Positions 44,802 to 52,738 of a DNA stretch of 52,738 nucleotides are shown here, piece after piece. The notes beneath the pieces were generated by a model. The model was given only the letters and a program-made list of their open reading frames with translations. It was not told where the DNA came from and ran no database searches. This DNA is from Puniceicoccales bacterium (GTDB lineage: Bacteria; Verrucomicrobiota; Verrucomicrobiia; Opitutales; UBA953). The position numbers were made by a program, and so were the translations under genes. How positions within the stretch are numbered: the stretch's first letter is position 1; every line of letters begins with the position of its first letter. The stretch lies in NCBI GenBank assembly GCA_031273045.1, contig JAISSQ010000185.1:1-52738 (forward strand). The letters run 5' to 3'.

Positions 44802-46553
44802 ATGCCCGACATCGAAAACTTCGACAAATCCAAGCAGGGCGAGCACGACGAACTTCGCGACCCGCCGCAGGAGCGCGCCGGAACCCACATTGACCCGGCG
44901 GAACTGCGAAACGAGGCGCGTCAGCGAGCCAGCCAGCGCCCGATTATCCAACGCGCCATGCACGCAATCAAACGCCTTCTCAATCCATCCAAGCCGGATG
45001 TTTACCGCGAACTCATCGTCAACTCCGAGTCCCTCGAAAAACGGGTCGCCCTGCTCACGAACGGCGTCCTCGAAAAGTTCGACATCGAGCGCAAGGGCGA
45101 GACGCGCATGGTCGGCGCCATCTTCAAGGGGCGCGTGCAGAACCTCGACAACGGGCTGAAGGCCGCGTTCGTCGAAATCGGTCAGCCCAAGAACGCCTTC
45201 CTGCATTACTGGGACATGCTCCCCGCCGCCAACGACTCGTCCATCGAGTTCATCCGCGACAACTCCACCAAGGACCAGCGCGACAAGAGCCGCCGCTACA
45301 CCTCCAAGGACATCCCGACGCTCTTCCCCACCGGCAGCGAGGTCGTCATCCAAATCACCAAGGACGCCATCGGTACCAAGGGGCCGCGCACCACCACCAA
45401 CATCGCCCTCGCCGGCCGCTTCATCGTCCTCATGCCCTTCAGCGGCCAGTGCGGCATCTCGCGCAAAATCGAGGACCCCTCCGAGCGCGACCGCCTCAAG
45501 AAAATCCTCCGCCGCATCACCATCCCCGCCGGAATGGGCGTCATCATCCGCACCGCCGGCGAGGGCAAGAAACTGCGCTACTTCGTCCGCGACCTCCACC
45601 TGCTGCTCAAGAAGTGGGAGAAAATCTGCCACACCATCAACAACTCCAACCGCCCCGTCACGCTCTACCAGGACCCCGGCCTCGTCGAGCGCACCGTGCG
45701 CGACTTCCTCACCGAGGACGTGGACCGCATCCTCGTGGACAGCAAGGAGGACTACGACGCCATCATCGCCGCCGTCTCCGAAATCTCCCCCCGCTCCAAG
45801 GGCAAGGTCGCCCTCTACCACGAGAACATCCCCATCTTCGAGCGCTTCAACATCGAGCGCCAAATCGAGCAGACCTTCAACCGCCGCGTCCCCCTCCCCG
45901 GCGGCGGCGAAATCGTCATAGACGAGACCGAGGCGCTCGTCGCCATCGACGTCAACACCGGCGGCCACAAAGGCGCCAAGGACGGCAAGGACTACATCGT
46001 GCAGGCCAACATCGAGGCCGTCCGCGAGGCCGCCCGCCAAATCCGCCTGCGCAACCTCGGCGGCCTCATCATCATTGACACCATTGACATGAAAAACCCG
46101 CGCGACCGGCGCGCCGTTTTCGACGCCCTGCGCGACGAAATGGCGCACGACCGCGCCAAGCACCAGGAACTCCCCATCTCCGCGCTCGGCATCCTCCAAA
46201 TGACCCGCCAGCGCCAGACCGAGTCCAACACCGTTGGCATCAACACCCCCTGCCCCTACTGCCGCGGCCGCGGCATCGTGAAGAACCCCCGCACGATGAG
46301 CATCGAAATCCAGCGCCGCCTCATCAGCATCATCCGCCGCCTGCGCGCCCGCCGCGAGAACGTCGGACGGGAACTCACCCTGCGCGTCCTGCTCCACCCG
46401 ACCAACCTTGAGCGCCTCCGCAACGAGGACAGCGAGACCCTCGCCGACATGGAGCGCTCCTACAACGTCTCCCTCTCCTTCCGCGCCGACCCCGCCTACC
46501 ACGTCGAGAACTTCAAGGTCCTCGACGCCGAAACCGGCGACGAACTGCGGTAA
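44802..46553 (+). CDS. rng: Ribonuclease E/G family protein
   Basis: 583 residues from the ATG at 44802. It cuts AU-rich single-stranded RNA and matures rRNA. The S1 RNA-binding fold is near 104-200 ([33 protein letters not shown]). The metal-binding catalytic Asp383 (VAIDVNTGG) and Asp426 ([13 protein letters not shown]) are 43 residues apart, as in RNase E (Asp303/Asp346). The Zn-link CPYC is at 484-487. An N-terminal extension of ~75 residues with many charged residues is extra compared with RNase G; there is no long C-terminal scaffold. It sits next to rodA. Confidence 0.95.
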   Translation: MPDIENFDKSKQGEHDELRDPPQERAGTHIDPAELRNEARQRASQRPIIQRAMHAIKRLLNPSKPDVYRELIVNSESLEKRVALLTNGVLEKFDIERKGETRMVGAIFKGRVQNLDNGLKAAFVEIGQPKNAFLHYWDMLPAANDSSIEFIRDNSTKDQRDKSRRYTSKDIPTLFPTGSEVVIQITKDAIGTKGPRTTTNIALAGRFIVLMPFSGQCGISRKIEDPSERDRLKKILRRITIPAGMGVIIRTAGEGKKLRYFVRDLHLLLKKWEKICHTINNSNRPVTLYQDPGLVERTVRDFLTEDVDRILVDSKEDYDAIIAAVSEISPRSKGKVALYHENIPIFERFNIERQIEQTFNRRVPLPGGGEIVIDETEALVAIDVNTGGHKGAKDGKDYIVQANIEAVREAARQIRLRNLGGLIIIDTIDMKNPRDRRAVFDALRDEMAHDRAKHQELPISALGILQMTRQRQTESNTVGINTPCPYCRGRGIVKNPRTMSIEIQRRLISIIRRLRARRENVGRELTLRVLLHPTNLERLRNEDSETLADMERSYNVSLSFRADPAYHVENFKVLDAETGDELR

Positions 46554-46569
46554 GGGAGCCGTTGCCTGT

Positions 46570-46839
46570 GCTGGGAGCGCGGGTCTCCTGACCCGCATTG
46601 CTGGGAGAGCACCCAGCCCCGAAGGGGCGGCATAGCATAGGCAGGGGTGAAGTCGCGAAGCGACGGAACCCCTGTAATCGAGCAAATTGGAACGTGAACC
46701 GCGAAGCGGTGGCATACAGTGTCGAGGGCATGTGCCCTCGGTAATTTATGCCACCGCTTCGCGGTTCGCATTGTGGTTGGGGGGCGACGAAAACAGGGGC
46801 TTGCGCCCCTGCCTATGCTATGCCGCCCCTGCGGGGCTG
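46570..46839. repeat. Nested palindrome repeat element
   Basis: Outer arms 46614-46647 and 46806-46839 are 34-base inverted copies with one mismatch (CAGCCCCGAAGGGGCGGCAT start). Inner arms 46696-46716 and 46747-46767 are a perfect 21-base pair (GAACCGCGAAGCGGTGGCAT start). Between them sit small hairpins GTCGCGAAGCGAC (46652-46664), GAGGGCATGTGCCCTC (46724-46739) and CAGGGGCTTGCGCCCCTG (46794-46811). A CGCGGGTCTCCTGACCCG hairpin precedes it at 46578-46595. It follows rng immediately. Confidence 0.9.
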
Positions 46840-47119
46840 GCGCGCCTTCGCGCAAACTTTTCCGCCGGCTTACAAGGAACAACTACGCAACTTCTTTGGT
46901 TTCAATGAGTTGGTGTCAGTAACTTTTTTGTCTTTATACCCATCCGCACAAGTTCCCGCCCGGATTGTCCGGCGCGAGCGCCGGCGGAGGACTCCATCGG
47001 CAGAAAAATTTCTCATGATTTTGGTGTTTATTGAGGGAATCATATCCTCCGCACCCTACCACCTCGGCTCAAAAAAATCAGGTAGCGGTTCCGGAAACCC
47101 TTACATTTTTCCGCACCGA
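46840..47119. other. Non-coding spacer beyond the nested palindrome
   Basis: No gene is seen. The base composition drops from GC-rich to AT-rich (e.g. CTCAAAAAAATCAGG) towards the lipoprotein stop at 47120. No attachment site or transposase remnant is recognised. Confidence 0.4.
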
Positions 47120-47821
47120 TTATTTAGCGTCGGATATTTGTCCCAAGGGAATTGTGTGTTTTTGTCCGCTGTATTTTTGATTAGATGAATGCGTTTTTAG
47201 CGCTTGGAGGGCTTCGCTCAAATTAACCGTGGCCAATGTTACGAATCCGCTTATTCCAAATCTGCGCGCTAACTTCACACCAGCGAAATTTTTGGTTTTG
47301 CATTTCCCATCACTGTATTGTTCTTCTGCACCAATCAGAATATCGATGTAGGCAATGAGCGTTTGTTTTGTTTTATCAATGACCTTGTATGACAGTGGCA
47401 CTAACATTCCCCCTCGTGCATATTGGTAATAAGCCGCATAAGGAGAAGAGGTTGGCACTAAAATAATTCCGCCCAAATGCTCGTCTGTTAAACGTGAAGA
47501 GAAAAGAATCGAGTAGCCAGATTTTGCCAGCCCCGTCTCAAGCAATTCGTTGAATTGCTTAACAAATCGACCATCATTAGTTAGCCGCTTTTCTGAAATT
47601 CCGCTGTAACCACCAGCCGATGCAGAACCAGAATGCGCAATGACAGTTCTAACTTGTGCATCTTGAATTACGATTCTTTTCGTGTTCATATTTTGTGGAG
47701 AATGAGGTGCGAGTGTTTCGACATAGTAAGTTCCAATGGCACTTGTTGAAACGACTGTTGCGCAGCCAGAAAACAAAGAGGCACTTATCAAAAAGAAAAG
47801 AGAGCCAAAAACAAAATGCAT
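47120..47821 (-). CDS. Lipoprotein, unknown, AT-rich
   Basis: 233 residues from the ATG at 47821; an upstream start would add residues before the signal. The N-terminus is a lipoprotein signal with lipobox FSGC (LISASLFSGCATV), so it should be lipidated. The remainder (TKRIVIQDAQVRTVIAHSG, SGYSILFSSRLTDEHLGGI) shows no family I recognise. Base composition is AT-rich, very unlike rng and the flavoenzyme gene on either side, so transfer is likely. It lies in the spacer that breaks up the rod-shape genes, between a nested palindrome and a lone repeat tag. Confidence 0.7.
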   Translation of the reverse strand: MHFVFGSLFFLISASLFSGCATVVSTSAIGTYYVETLAPHSPQNMNTKRIVIQDAQVRTVIAHSGSASAGGYSGISEKRLTNDGRFVKQFNELLETGLAKSGYSILFSSRLTDEHLGGIILVPTSSPYAAYYQYARGGMLVPLSYKVIDKTKQTLIAYIDILIGAEEQYSDGKCKTKNFAGVKLARRFGISGFVTLATVNLSEALQALKTHSSNQKYSGQKHTIPLGQISDAK

Positions 47822-47940
47822 GAGTGTGAAGCACGTTTGTTTTTGCTCGTTTGCTTTTATTATGGGCAGGTTCGGAAGGATTGTTTCCATAGGATTGGTT
47901 GCAACGTTTAGAAGCGCATCGTACCGTTTGATGTGTATAT

Positions 47941-47956
47941 CGGCTTGGCGTGTGGC
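47941..47956. repeat. Solitary repeat tag CGGCTTGGCGTGTGGC
   Basis: The 16-base tag found beside the REP-like elements at 4851, 18814 and 37819 occurs here without the hairpin module, followed by GGGAATGCGGGTCTC and a GACTGG/CTGGAC stretch. Confidence 0.75.
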
Positions 47957-48007
47957 GGTTGGGAATGCGGGTCTCTACCCTCGACTGGACGCGAGAGGGA
48001 GCGCGCC

Positions 48008-49978
48008 TTACGCTTTTGCCGGTTGGAGGGCGGACTTGGGAAGCAGGGCACCGGCGACGGTCGCGGTCATCCCGTTCGACGCCTCGCTGACGGCGGCGGC
48101 AGCGTTCGCGCAGGTCTCGCTTACGGATTCAGCAACATGCGCATAGGTGTCGCTCACGGCGTCTGTGACGTGCGCGTAAGTGTCGCTGACGGCGGCGGCG
48201 GCGTTGTTGACGGAACCGGCGACTTTCTCGCCGAACTCGGTCATGTTCGCGCGCGCCTTGGCGACGAAGACCGTGGCGGCGGCGACGGCGTCGGCGTGAG
48301 CGTTCGCGGCGGCACCGGCGACGCTAGCGTAGGCGGAAGTGACGGCACCGGCGACTTTTCCGCCAAACTCGCTCACGTTCGCACAGGTCTTGGCGGCACC
48401 TTCGGAGGCGTTGGCGAGGAAGGTTTCGACGCTTTCGCGCGCGCCGGTGACGGCACCGGTGACGGCGGCGGCGACGGCGTCGGCGGCGTTCGCGGCGGCG
48501 GTTTCGACGACGGTGGCGACGCTTGCGGGGACGACGACACGCAGCACGTCGAGCGCGCTGTAGGAGTCGGCGGCGGTGTTTTTGAGGTAGCGGGCGACGC
48601 CGCACAGCGCGTCACCGGCGGTGGCGATGGCGGCCTCGACGGTCAGTCCGGCGTCGCGCAGCGTGTCGCCAAGGATGTCCACCGGTGCCGTTTTGCGGCG
48701 CACTTGCGGATAGCCGCACGCCGCCATGAGGGAGTTGCACAGGCAGACGCGACCGGCGGCGTCCTCGGCGCGGCCGCCTTTGCGGACGTAGTTTTCGACC
48801 GGTTCGCTGGCGCAGCGGAAGCCGATGCCGCCGTCCTCGCGCCGGAACGCGGAGCGCAGGTAGCCCATGTCGCAGATGCGTTCGCGGGCGGCGTAAACGG
48901 CGGGGTCGGAGATGGTGCCGGCGACTTGCGCGACCTTGAACGGGAAGCCGGTGGGCGATGCCTTGGGGTCGGTGAAGACGCGCGCGAGGCGTTCCTTGGC
49001 GAGGGAGATGAGTTTGCGTTTGAGCGCGGGGGCGAGGCCGGACTCGTCGCAGCACATGAACGCGGTGCCGACTTGCACGCCGGCGGCGCCGAGCGCCTTG
49101 GCGGCGGCGACGCTGCCGGTGTCGGCGAACCCGCCGCCAATCCAGAACGGTTTCCCGACTTCGGCGACGGCGGCGAAGTTCGTGCGGTCCTTCTCGCCAT
49201 AGACCGGCTCGCCGGCGTCGCTGAGGTTTTCCTGCCACTTGCCGCGCGGCGGCGCGTTGTGGCCGCCGGCGACGGGCGTCTCGATGACGAAGCCGTCGGC
49301 GCAGTCCTTGAACGTGCGCCGCGCGAGCAGTTCGGAGGTAATGATGGCGAGGAACTTCGGGCGGGGCAGCACCGGTGCCGGTGCGCCGAGGAAGTCCGAC
49401 GGGTCGAACGACACCTCGCCCTCGCCGCCGCCCTCGACGGGGAATTTGAGCGTCGCCGGCTCGCCGGCGGCGAAGCGGTCGAGAATGCCCGCGACGTGCG
49501 TCGGCAGCCCCGCGCCCATAAGCACGTAGTCCACTCCGGCGAGCATCGCGCCGTAGAGCGAGGCGAGTTGGGGGATGCGGATTTTGTCGAGCAGGTTGAT
49601 TCCCACGAGCGCGCCCGGACGCCCGTCGCGCGCGAGCACGACCTCGGCGAAGCACGCCAGCGCGGTGAGTGCCTCGAGGTCGCGGTTGCGCCGCTCGTTG
49701 AAGACGGGGATGACGCGGTAGGGCTTCGATGGCGCGCGCCCCTCCGGCTGGAACCACCGGTCGAGGACGGCGGCGGCGGCGTCCTTCGCGGGGAACCGCG
49801 CGTAGGCGGAGCGCAACCGTCCCTGCGGGTCGCCGTCCTGCAGGATTCGCGCGTGCACACTGTCAATGGCGGTGCCGGAGACGACCCCGAGTTGCCCGCG
49901 GGCTGCGACGGCGCGCGCGAGCCGCCAGTTGGAGACGGCGATGCCCATGCCGCCTTGGATTAGTTCGGGGAGTTTCAT
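48008..49978 (-). CDS. Nitronate monooxygenase-like flavoprotein with hendecad-repeat tail
   Basis: 656 residues from the ATG at 49978; upstream residues are low complexity. The N-terminal ~480 residues match the FMN-binding 2-nitropropane dioxygenase/PfaD-like enzymes: LIQGGMGIAVSNWRLA, GTAIDSVHARILQDGDP, GFVIETPVAGGHNAPPRG, KPFWIGGGFADTGSV, GAAGVQVGTAFMCC. The tail (~485-656) is quite different: Ala-rich helices with an 11-residue period (SDTYAHVTDAV, SDTYAHVAESV, SETCANAAAAV) and a larger 44-residue repeat (ANVSEFGGKV / ANMTEFGEKV). At the DNA level two 33-bp units start at 48137 and 48170, and two 132-bp-apart copies at 48221 and 48353. The tail resembles LEA or apolipophorin-like amphipathic helices, likely membrane- or lipid-binding (inference). 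Confidence 0.8.
   Translation of the reverse strand: MKLPELIQGGMGIAVSNWRLARAVAARGQLGVVSGTAIDSVHARILQDGDPQGRLRSAYARFPAKDAAAAVLDRWFQPEGRAPSKPYRVIPVFNERRNRDLEALTALACFAEVVLARDGRPGALVGINLLDKIRIPQLASLYGAMLAGVDYVLMGAGLPTHVAGILDRFAAGEPATLKFPVEGGGEGEVSFDPSDFLGAPAPVLPRPKFLAIITSELLARRTFKDCADGFVIETPVAGGHNAPPRGKWQENLSDAGEPVYGEKDRTNFAAVAEVGKPFWIGGGFADTGSVAAAKALGAAGVQVGTAFMCCDESGLAPALKRKLISLAKERLARVFTDPKASPTGFPFKVAQVAGTISDPAVYAARERICDMGYLRSAFRREDGGIGFRCASEPVENYVRKGGRAEDAAGRVCLCNSLMAACGYPQVRRKTAPVDILGDTLRDAGLTVEAAIATAGDALCGVARYLKNTAADSYSALDVLRVVVPASVATVVETAAANAADAVAAAVTGAVTGARESVETFLANASEGAAKTCANVSEFGGKVAGAVTSAYASVAGAAANAHADAVAAATVFVAKARANMTEFGEKVAGSVNNAAAAVSDTYAHVTDAVSDTYAHVAESVSETCANAAAAVSEASNGMTATVAGALLPKSALQPAKA
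48137..48202 (-). repeat. Tandem 33-bp repeat encoding 11-residue units
   Basis: GTGCGCGTAAGTGTCGCTGA-type units at 48137 and 48170 are 33 bp apart and encode two SDTYAHV-type hendecads in the flavoenzyme tail; a third, more diverged unit follows. Confidence 0.85.
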
Positions 49979-50112
49979 CGGGGAACGGGCGAGGAAGCGG
50001 CGCGGCGGGCGGGTGGCAAGGAAAACCGTGTTGCCGGCGCGCGCCACCGGCGGTGTCATGCGCGGCGAAACGACGGTCCGGCGGAACGGTGCCGGCGGCG
50101 ACACAAACGAGC

Positions 50113-52533
50113 ATGAAAGACAGACGCGACGACGGGTTCATCAAGACAGGCCGCCTGTGGGTGGCTGGGGCGGTGGCGCTCGCGCTCTTCTTGCTCTTCG
50201 ACGCGCGGCTGGCGTGGCTGCAGGTGTTCGACTCGAAGGAACTCGTCGGAAAGGCGAAACTGCAAAGCCGCCGCCTCGTCATCCTGCCGGCGCCGCGCGG
50301 CGAAATCAAAGACCGCCACGGACGGCTCGTCGTGGGCAACCGGCCGGCGATTAACATCGTCGCCGACATCACCCGCCTCAAGCCGGAGTTCGACCGCAAA
50401 TACGACGAACTGCTGCGCAACGACCATGCGTGGCTCGTGCTCAACGCCTCGCTGGACGGCCTCAAATACAAGACCGACGCCGAGCGCGGGAAACTGCGCG
50501 CCGAGGCGCGGAAGCGCTCGCGCGAACTCTACGAGAACGCCGCCGCCCGCGTGCTTCAGGCGCGGCTCGACGAGGTGAACCTCGCCATCGGGCGCTCGGA
50601 GACCGTGAACGTCGCCGCCGTCAGCGCGCACCTCTCGCGCGACAGCGGCCGGCGCGCGCTCAAATTCACGCTGGCGCGGGACCTCGACGCCGGTGCCGCC
50701 GGCGGCGGCGAGTTCGCCCGCTTCATCGAGAAGTTTCCGCCCGGCGGTCCCGTCTCGTTCGCGCACGAAAGCGTCCGCGTCTATCCCTACGGCAACACGG
50801 CGGCGCACGTGCTCGGCTACGTCGGCAGCGACCGCTACAACCTCTCGGTGCCGGAACTCGACCCCGACACGGATGCGGAGGCGGCGGAGTTCGCCGGTGC
50901 CGGCGCGCTCTCGCGGCGGCGGCTCCTGAAGGCGTCCGAGGGGCAGCGCGGCGTGGACGGCGTCGAGAAGGCGTTCGACGACGAGTTGCGCGGCGAGAAC
51001 GGCTACGAGTTGTGGAAAATCCGCCGCGACGGCTACGCCTACGAACTCGTGCGCGACCCCGCGCGGGCGGCGCGCGGCGGCGGCGACGGCGGCGGGCTTG
51101 TGCGCGAGCCGCCGCGTCAGGGCGGGACGGTGACGCTCTCGCTCGACATCGAGTTTCAGAAGGCGGTCGAGGAATACCTCGCGCGGCGCTTCCCCGCGCA
51201 CCGCTCCAGCGTCGTCGTTCTGGACGTTCCCACCGGCGAGGTTCTGGTCTGCGCGAACTCGCCCGGCTACGACCCCGCGCGCATGAGCGTCCGCGCCTAC
51301 CGCAACGAATACCTGCGCGAATACGACGAGCGGTTCAACGAGCGGAACAAGAAGCGCGTCTCGACGGCCGGCGAGTTGGAGCGGCTTCTGGCGGCGCGCG
51401 CGCCGGACGACCCCAGTCCGCCGCCGCGCCTCGGCTCGTTCGTCTATGACGCCGCCGGCCGCCACCTTTACGAGCCGCCCGGCGAGGGCGCGGAACTCAA
51501 CCACGCCACGCAGGGCCTTTACCCGCCGGGTTCGAGTTTCAAGCCCGTCACCGCCATCGCCGCCCTGCGTTCGACGCCGCCCGACCCGCTCAAGCCCCGC
51601 ATCACGCCGGAGACCATCTACCAGTGCGGCTCGTTCCTCGAAGTGAAGTCCGGTCGCTCGACGAAGATGTTCATCGAGCACAACCGCATCGCCTACGGTG
51701 CCGTCAACCTCGTCAAAATGCTCAAGGTCAGCAGCAACGTTTACTGCTATCAGGCGGGGCTGGACATCGGGTTCGACAACCTCGTCAACGAGGCGCGCCG
51801 CTTCGGCCTGGGCGAGCGCACGACGCTCGAACTGCCCTCGCTCGCCGGCAGCGTGCCCAGCCGGAAGCGCGGGCGCGGCTTCACCGAGAGCGACATCGCC
51901 AACACCGCCGTCGGGCAGGGCGACGTGCTTGTCTCGCCCATGCACCTCGCCGCGATGATTGCCTCCGTCGCGCGAAACCGCACGCGCACGGCGGTAAGCA
52001 TCCGCCACTCGCCCGACCACGAGGCCGACAACGTCAAGGTGCTTGCCGGCGACGACGGAAAGCCGAAGCGCGTCGCCGAAAGCGGGCTGTTGCGCACCGC
52101 CGCCGGCGGTCTCGTCCGCGACGAGCGCAAGGGAGTCCGCTTCGCCGTCGGCGAACCAATCGGACTGCCCGCGCCGCATTATCAGGCGGTCATTGACGGA
52201 CTGATTGCCTGCGCGCACGAGCGCGGCGGCACCGGCAGGCGCGTGACCGAGGGGCTGCCGGACGGGTTCATCGTCGCCGCCAAGACCGGCACCGCGCAGG
52301 TGAAGAACAACACGGCGGAACTCGCGTGGACGATTGGCTTCGCGCCGGCGGGCGCGCCGCGCATCGCGTTCGCCGTGCTCGTCGAGGGCGAGGACGGCAA
52401 CAAGCATTTCGCCGGCGGCGCGAACGCCGGACCGGTCGCCAACTTCGTCCTCGCGAAATGGCTCGAACTCGAAAACGCCGTCGCCGCGCCACCGACGGCG
52501 CGGGAAACACCGGCGGACGCCGCCGCCCAATAA
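50113..52533 (+). CDS. mrdA: Penicillin-binding protein 2 (elongasome transpeptidase)
   Basis: 806 residues from the ATG at 50113. One transmembrane anchor (17-37) and the PBP dimerisation domain (VILPAPRGEIKDRHGRLVVGN at ~57-77) precede the transpeptidase. The catalytic SxxK is Ser474-Ser-Phe-Lys477 (YPPGSSFKP), the SxN is Ser540-Ser541-Asn542 (KVSSNVYC), and KTG is at 724-726 (AAKTGTAQ). It cross-links glycan strands made by RodA during elongation. A C-terminal low-complexity tail is short. mpl starts 10 bp downstream, and a divergent flavoenzyme starts 134 bp upstream. Confidence 0.95.
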   Translation: MKDRRDDGFIKTGRLWVAGAVALALFLLFDARLAWLQVFDSKELVGKAKLQSRRLVILPAPRGEIKDRHGRLVVGNRPAINIVADITRLKPEFDRKYDELLRNDHAWLVLNASLDGLKYKTDAERGKLRAEARKRSRELYENAAARVLQARLDEVNLAIGRSETVNVAAVSAHLSRDSGRRALKFTLARDLDAGAAGGGEFARFIEKFPPGGPVSFAHESVRVYPYGNTAAHVLGYVGSDRYNLSVPELDPDTDAEAAEFAGAGALSRRRLLKASEGQRGVDGVEKAFDDELRGENGYELWKIRRDGYAYELVRDPARAARGGGDGGGLVREPPRQGGTVTLSLDIEFQKAVEEYLARRFPAHRSSVVVLDVPTGEVLVCANSPGYDPARMSVRAYRNEYLREYDERFNERNKKRVSTAGELERLLAARAPDDPSPPPRLGSFVYDAAGRHLYEPPGEGAELNHATQGLYPPGSSFKPVTAIAALRSTPPDPLKPRITPETIYQCGSFLEVKSGRSTKMFIEHNRIAYGAVNLVKMLKVSSNVYCYQAGLDIGFDNLVNEARRFGLGERTTLELPSLAGSVPSRKRGRGFTESDIANTAVGQGDVLVSPMHLAAMIASVARNRTRTAVSIRHSPDHEADNVKVLAGDDGKPKRVAESGLLRTAAGGLVRDERKGVRFAVGEPIGLPAPHYQAVIDGLIACAHERGGTGRRVTEGLPDGFIVAAKTGTAQVKNNTAELAWTIGFAPAGAPRIAFAVLVEGEDGNKHFAGGANAGPVANFVLAKWLELENAVAAPPTARETPADAAAQ

Positions 52534-52543
52534 GCAACGAATC

Positions 52544-52738
52544 ATGAAAATCTACTTCATCGGAATTTGCGGAACAGCGATGGGCAACGCCGCCCTCCTG
52601 ATGCGCTCGCTTGGCCACAAGGTCTGCGGCGCGGACACCGGCGTCTATCCGCCGATGAGCGACATGCTGCGCGACGCCGGCGTCGAAATCCTCGAAGGTT
52701 GGGACCCCGCGCGCCTCGCCGCGCTCGCGCCCGACCTC
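52544..52738 (+). CDS. mpl: UDP-N-acetylmuramate:L-Ala-gamma-D-Glu-meso-DAP ligase (3' end outside window)
   Basis: 65 residues run to the window end. YFIGICGTAMGNAALLMRSL (4-23) is the UDP-muramyl nucleotide loop of the Mur family, and GVYPPMSDML (33-42) is the version found in Mpl rather than MurC. Mpl re-attaches recycled tripeptide to UDP-MurNAc. The stop of PBP2 is 10 bp upstream, so the two are probably co-transcribed. Only the N-terminal domain is visible. Confidence 0.85.
   Translation, partial: MKIYFIGICGTAMGNAALLMRSLGHKVCGADTGVYPPMSDMLRDAGVEILEGWDPARLAALAPDL

Noticed and set aside
46687-47188. Several short frames across the nested palindrome (one reading to 47188)
   Set aside because: They translate the inverted repeats themselves and show no start context or conserved motif.
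1-52738. CRISPR array, tRNA or rRNA
   Set aside because: I read the intergenic stretches and saw no regularly spaced repeat array, no tRNA-like cloverleaf and no rRNA similarity. The palindromes found are not evenly spaced.

Overview
The window is very GC-rich DNA, apart from a few AT-richer islands, and reads as a chromosome segment of a Gram-negative, outer-membrane-bearing bacterium. The most likely source is Verrucomicrobiota, probably Opitutaceae-like. This rests on the mix of an autotransporter beta-barrel, secreted twin-arginine Gfo/Idh/MocA and DUF362 proteins, ThuA-like and GH106/GH3-like glycoside hydrolases, a Bacteroides-like ECF S component, a cytochrome bd subunit, and start codons that almost never have a Shine-Dalgarno sequence but sit behind C/A-rich leaders. 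No rRNA or tRNA is present to prove the affiliation, so it is an inference.

Layout. 1-2551: 3' part of an autotransporter. 2836-4554: a small AT-richer type II restriction-modification unit closed by a hairpin and a REP-like repeat. 4933-8505 (minus): a secreted protein, an outer-membrane barrel and asnS. 8666-10932: a fusion of an acyl carrier protein to a hotdog dehydratase-like domain, overlapped by a ketoacyl synthase; this is a compact acyl-chain-building pair. 10987-18611: a Zn/Mn-type ABC ATPase, two secreted or membrane unknowns, mnmA, an ECF S component with a phosphoribosyltransferase, a DUF362 protein and a HAD phosphatase. 18612-24943: a repeat, a DUF805 membrane protein, a 1280-residue GH106-like glycosidase, and an AAA/DUF4143 ATPase gene bracketed by two copies of a 41-bp palindromic repeat. 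24998-29746 (minus): fhs, a membrane-anchored metzincin-like protease and glyQS. 29873-37739: an outer-membrane protein, cydA (no cydB), a ModC-like ATPase, a sigma-54 response regulator, recR, a LysM protein and parB. 37762-43049: a repeat, then Gfo/Idh/MocA, a GH3-like protein with an eroded active site, and a ThuA-like protein. 43163-52738: elongasome and cell-wall genes (rodA, rng, mrdA/PBP2, mpl) interrupted by a nested palindrome, an AT-rich lipoprotein gene and a nitronate monooxygenase with an 11-residue-repeat tail.

How genes work together. rodA, PBP2 and mpl build and recycle peptidoglycan, with rng beside them in the order common for mre/rodA clusters. The ACP-hotdog and ketoacyl synthase genes overlap by 4 bp and should act on one acyl substrate. 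The restriction enzyme and methyltransferase form one unit. GH3-like, Gfo/Idh/MocA, ThuA and GH106-like proteins suggest polysaccharide or rare-sugar use.

The most unusual items are the palindrome-bracketed DUF4143 ATPase cassette, the GH3 and hotdog domains lacking catalytic residues, the hendecad-tailed flavoenzyme, the multi-copy modular intergenic repeat, and the dispersal of in-frame GCCGGTGCC-type micro-repeats through conserved proteins.
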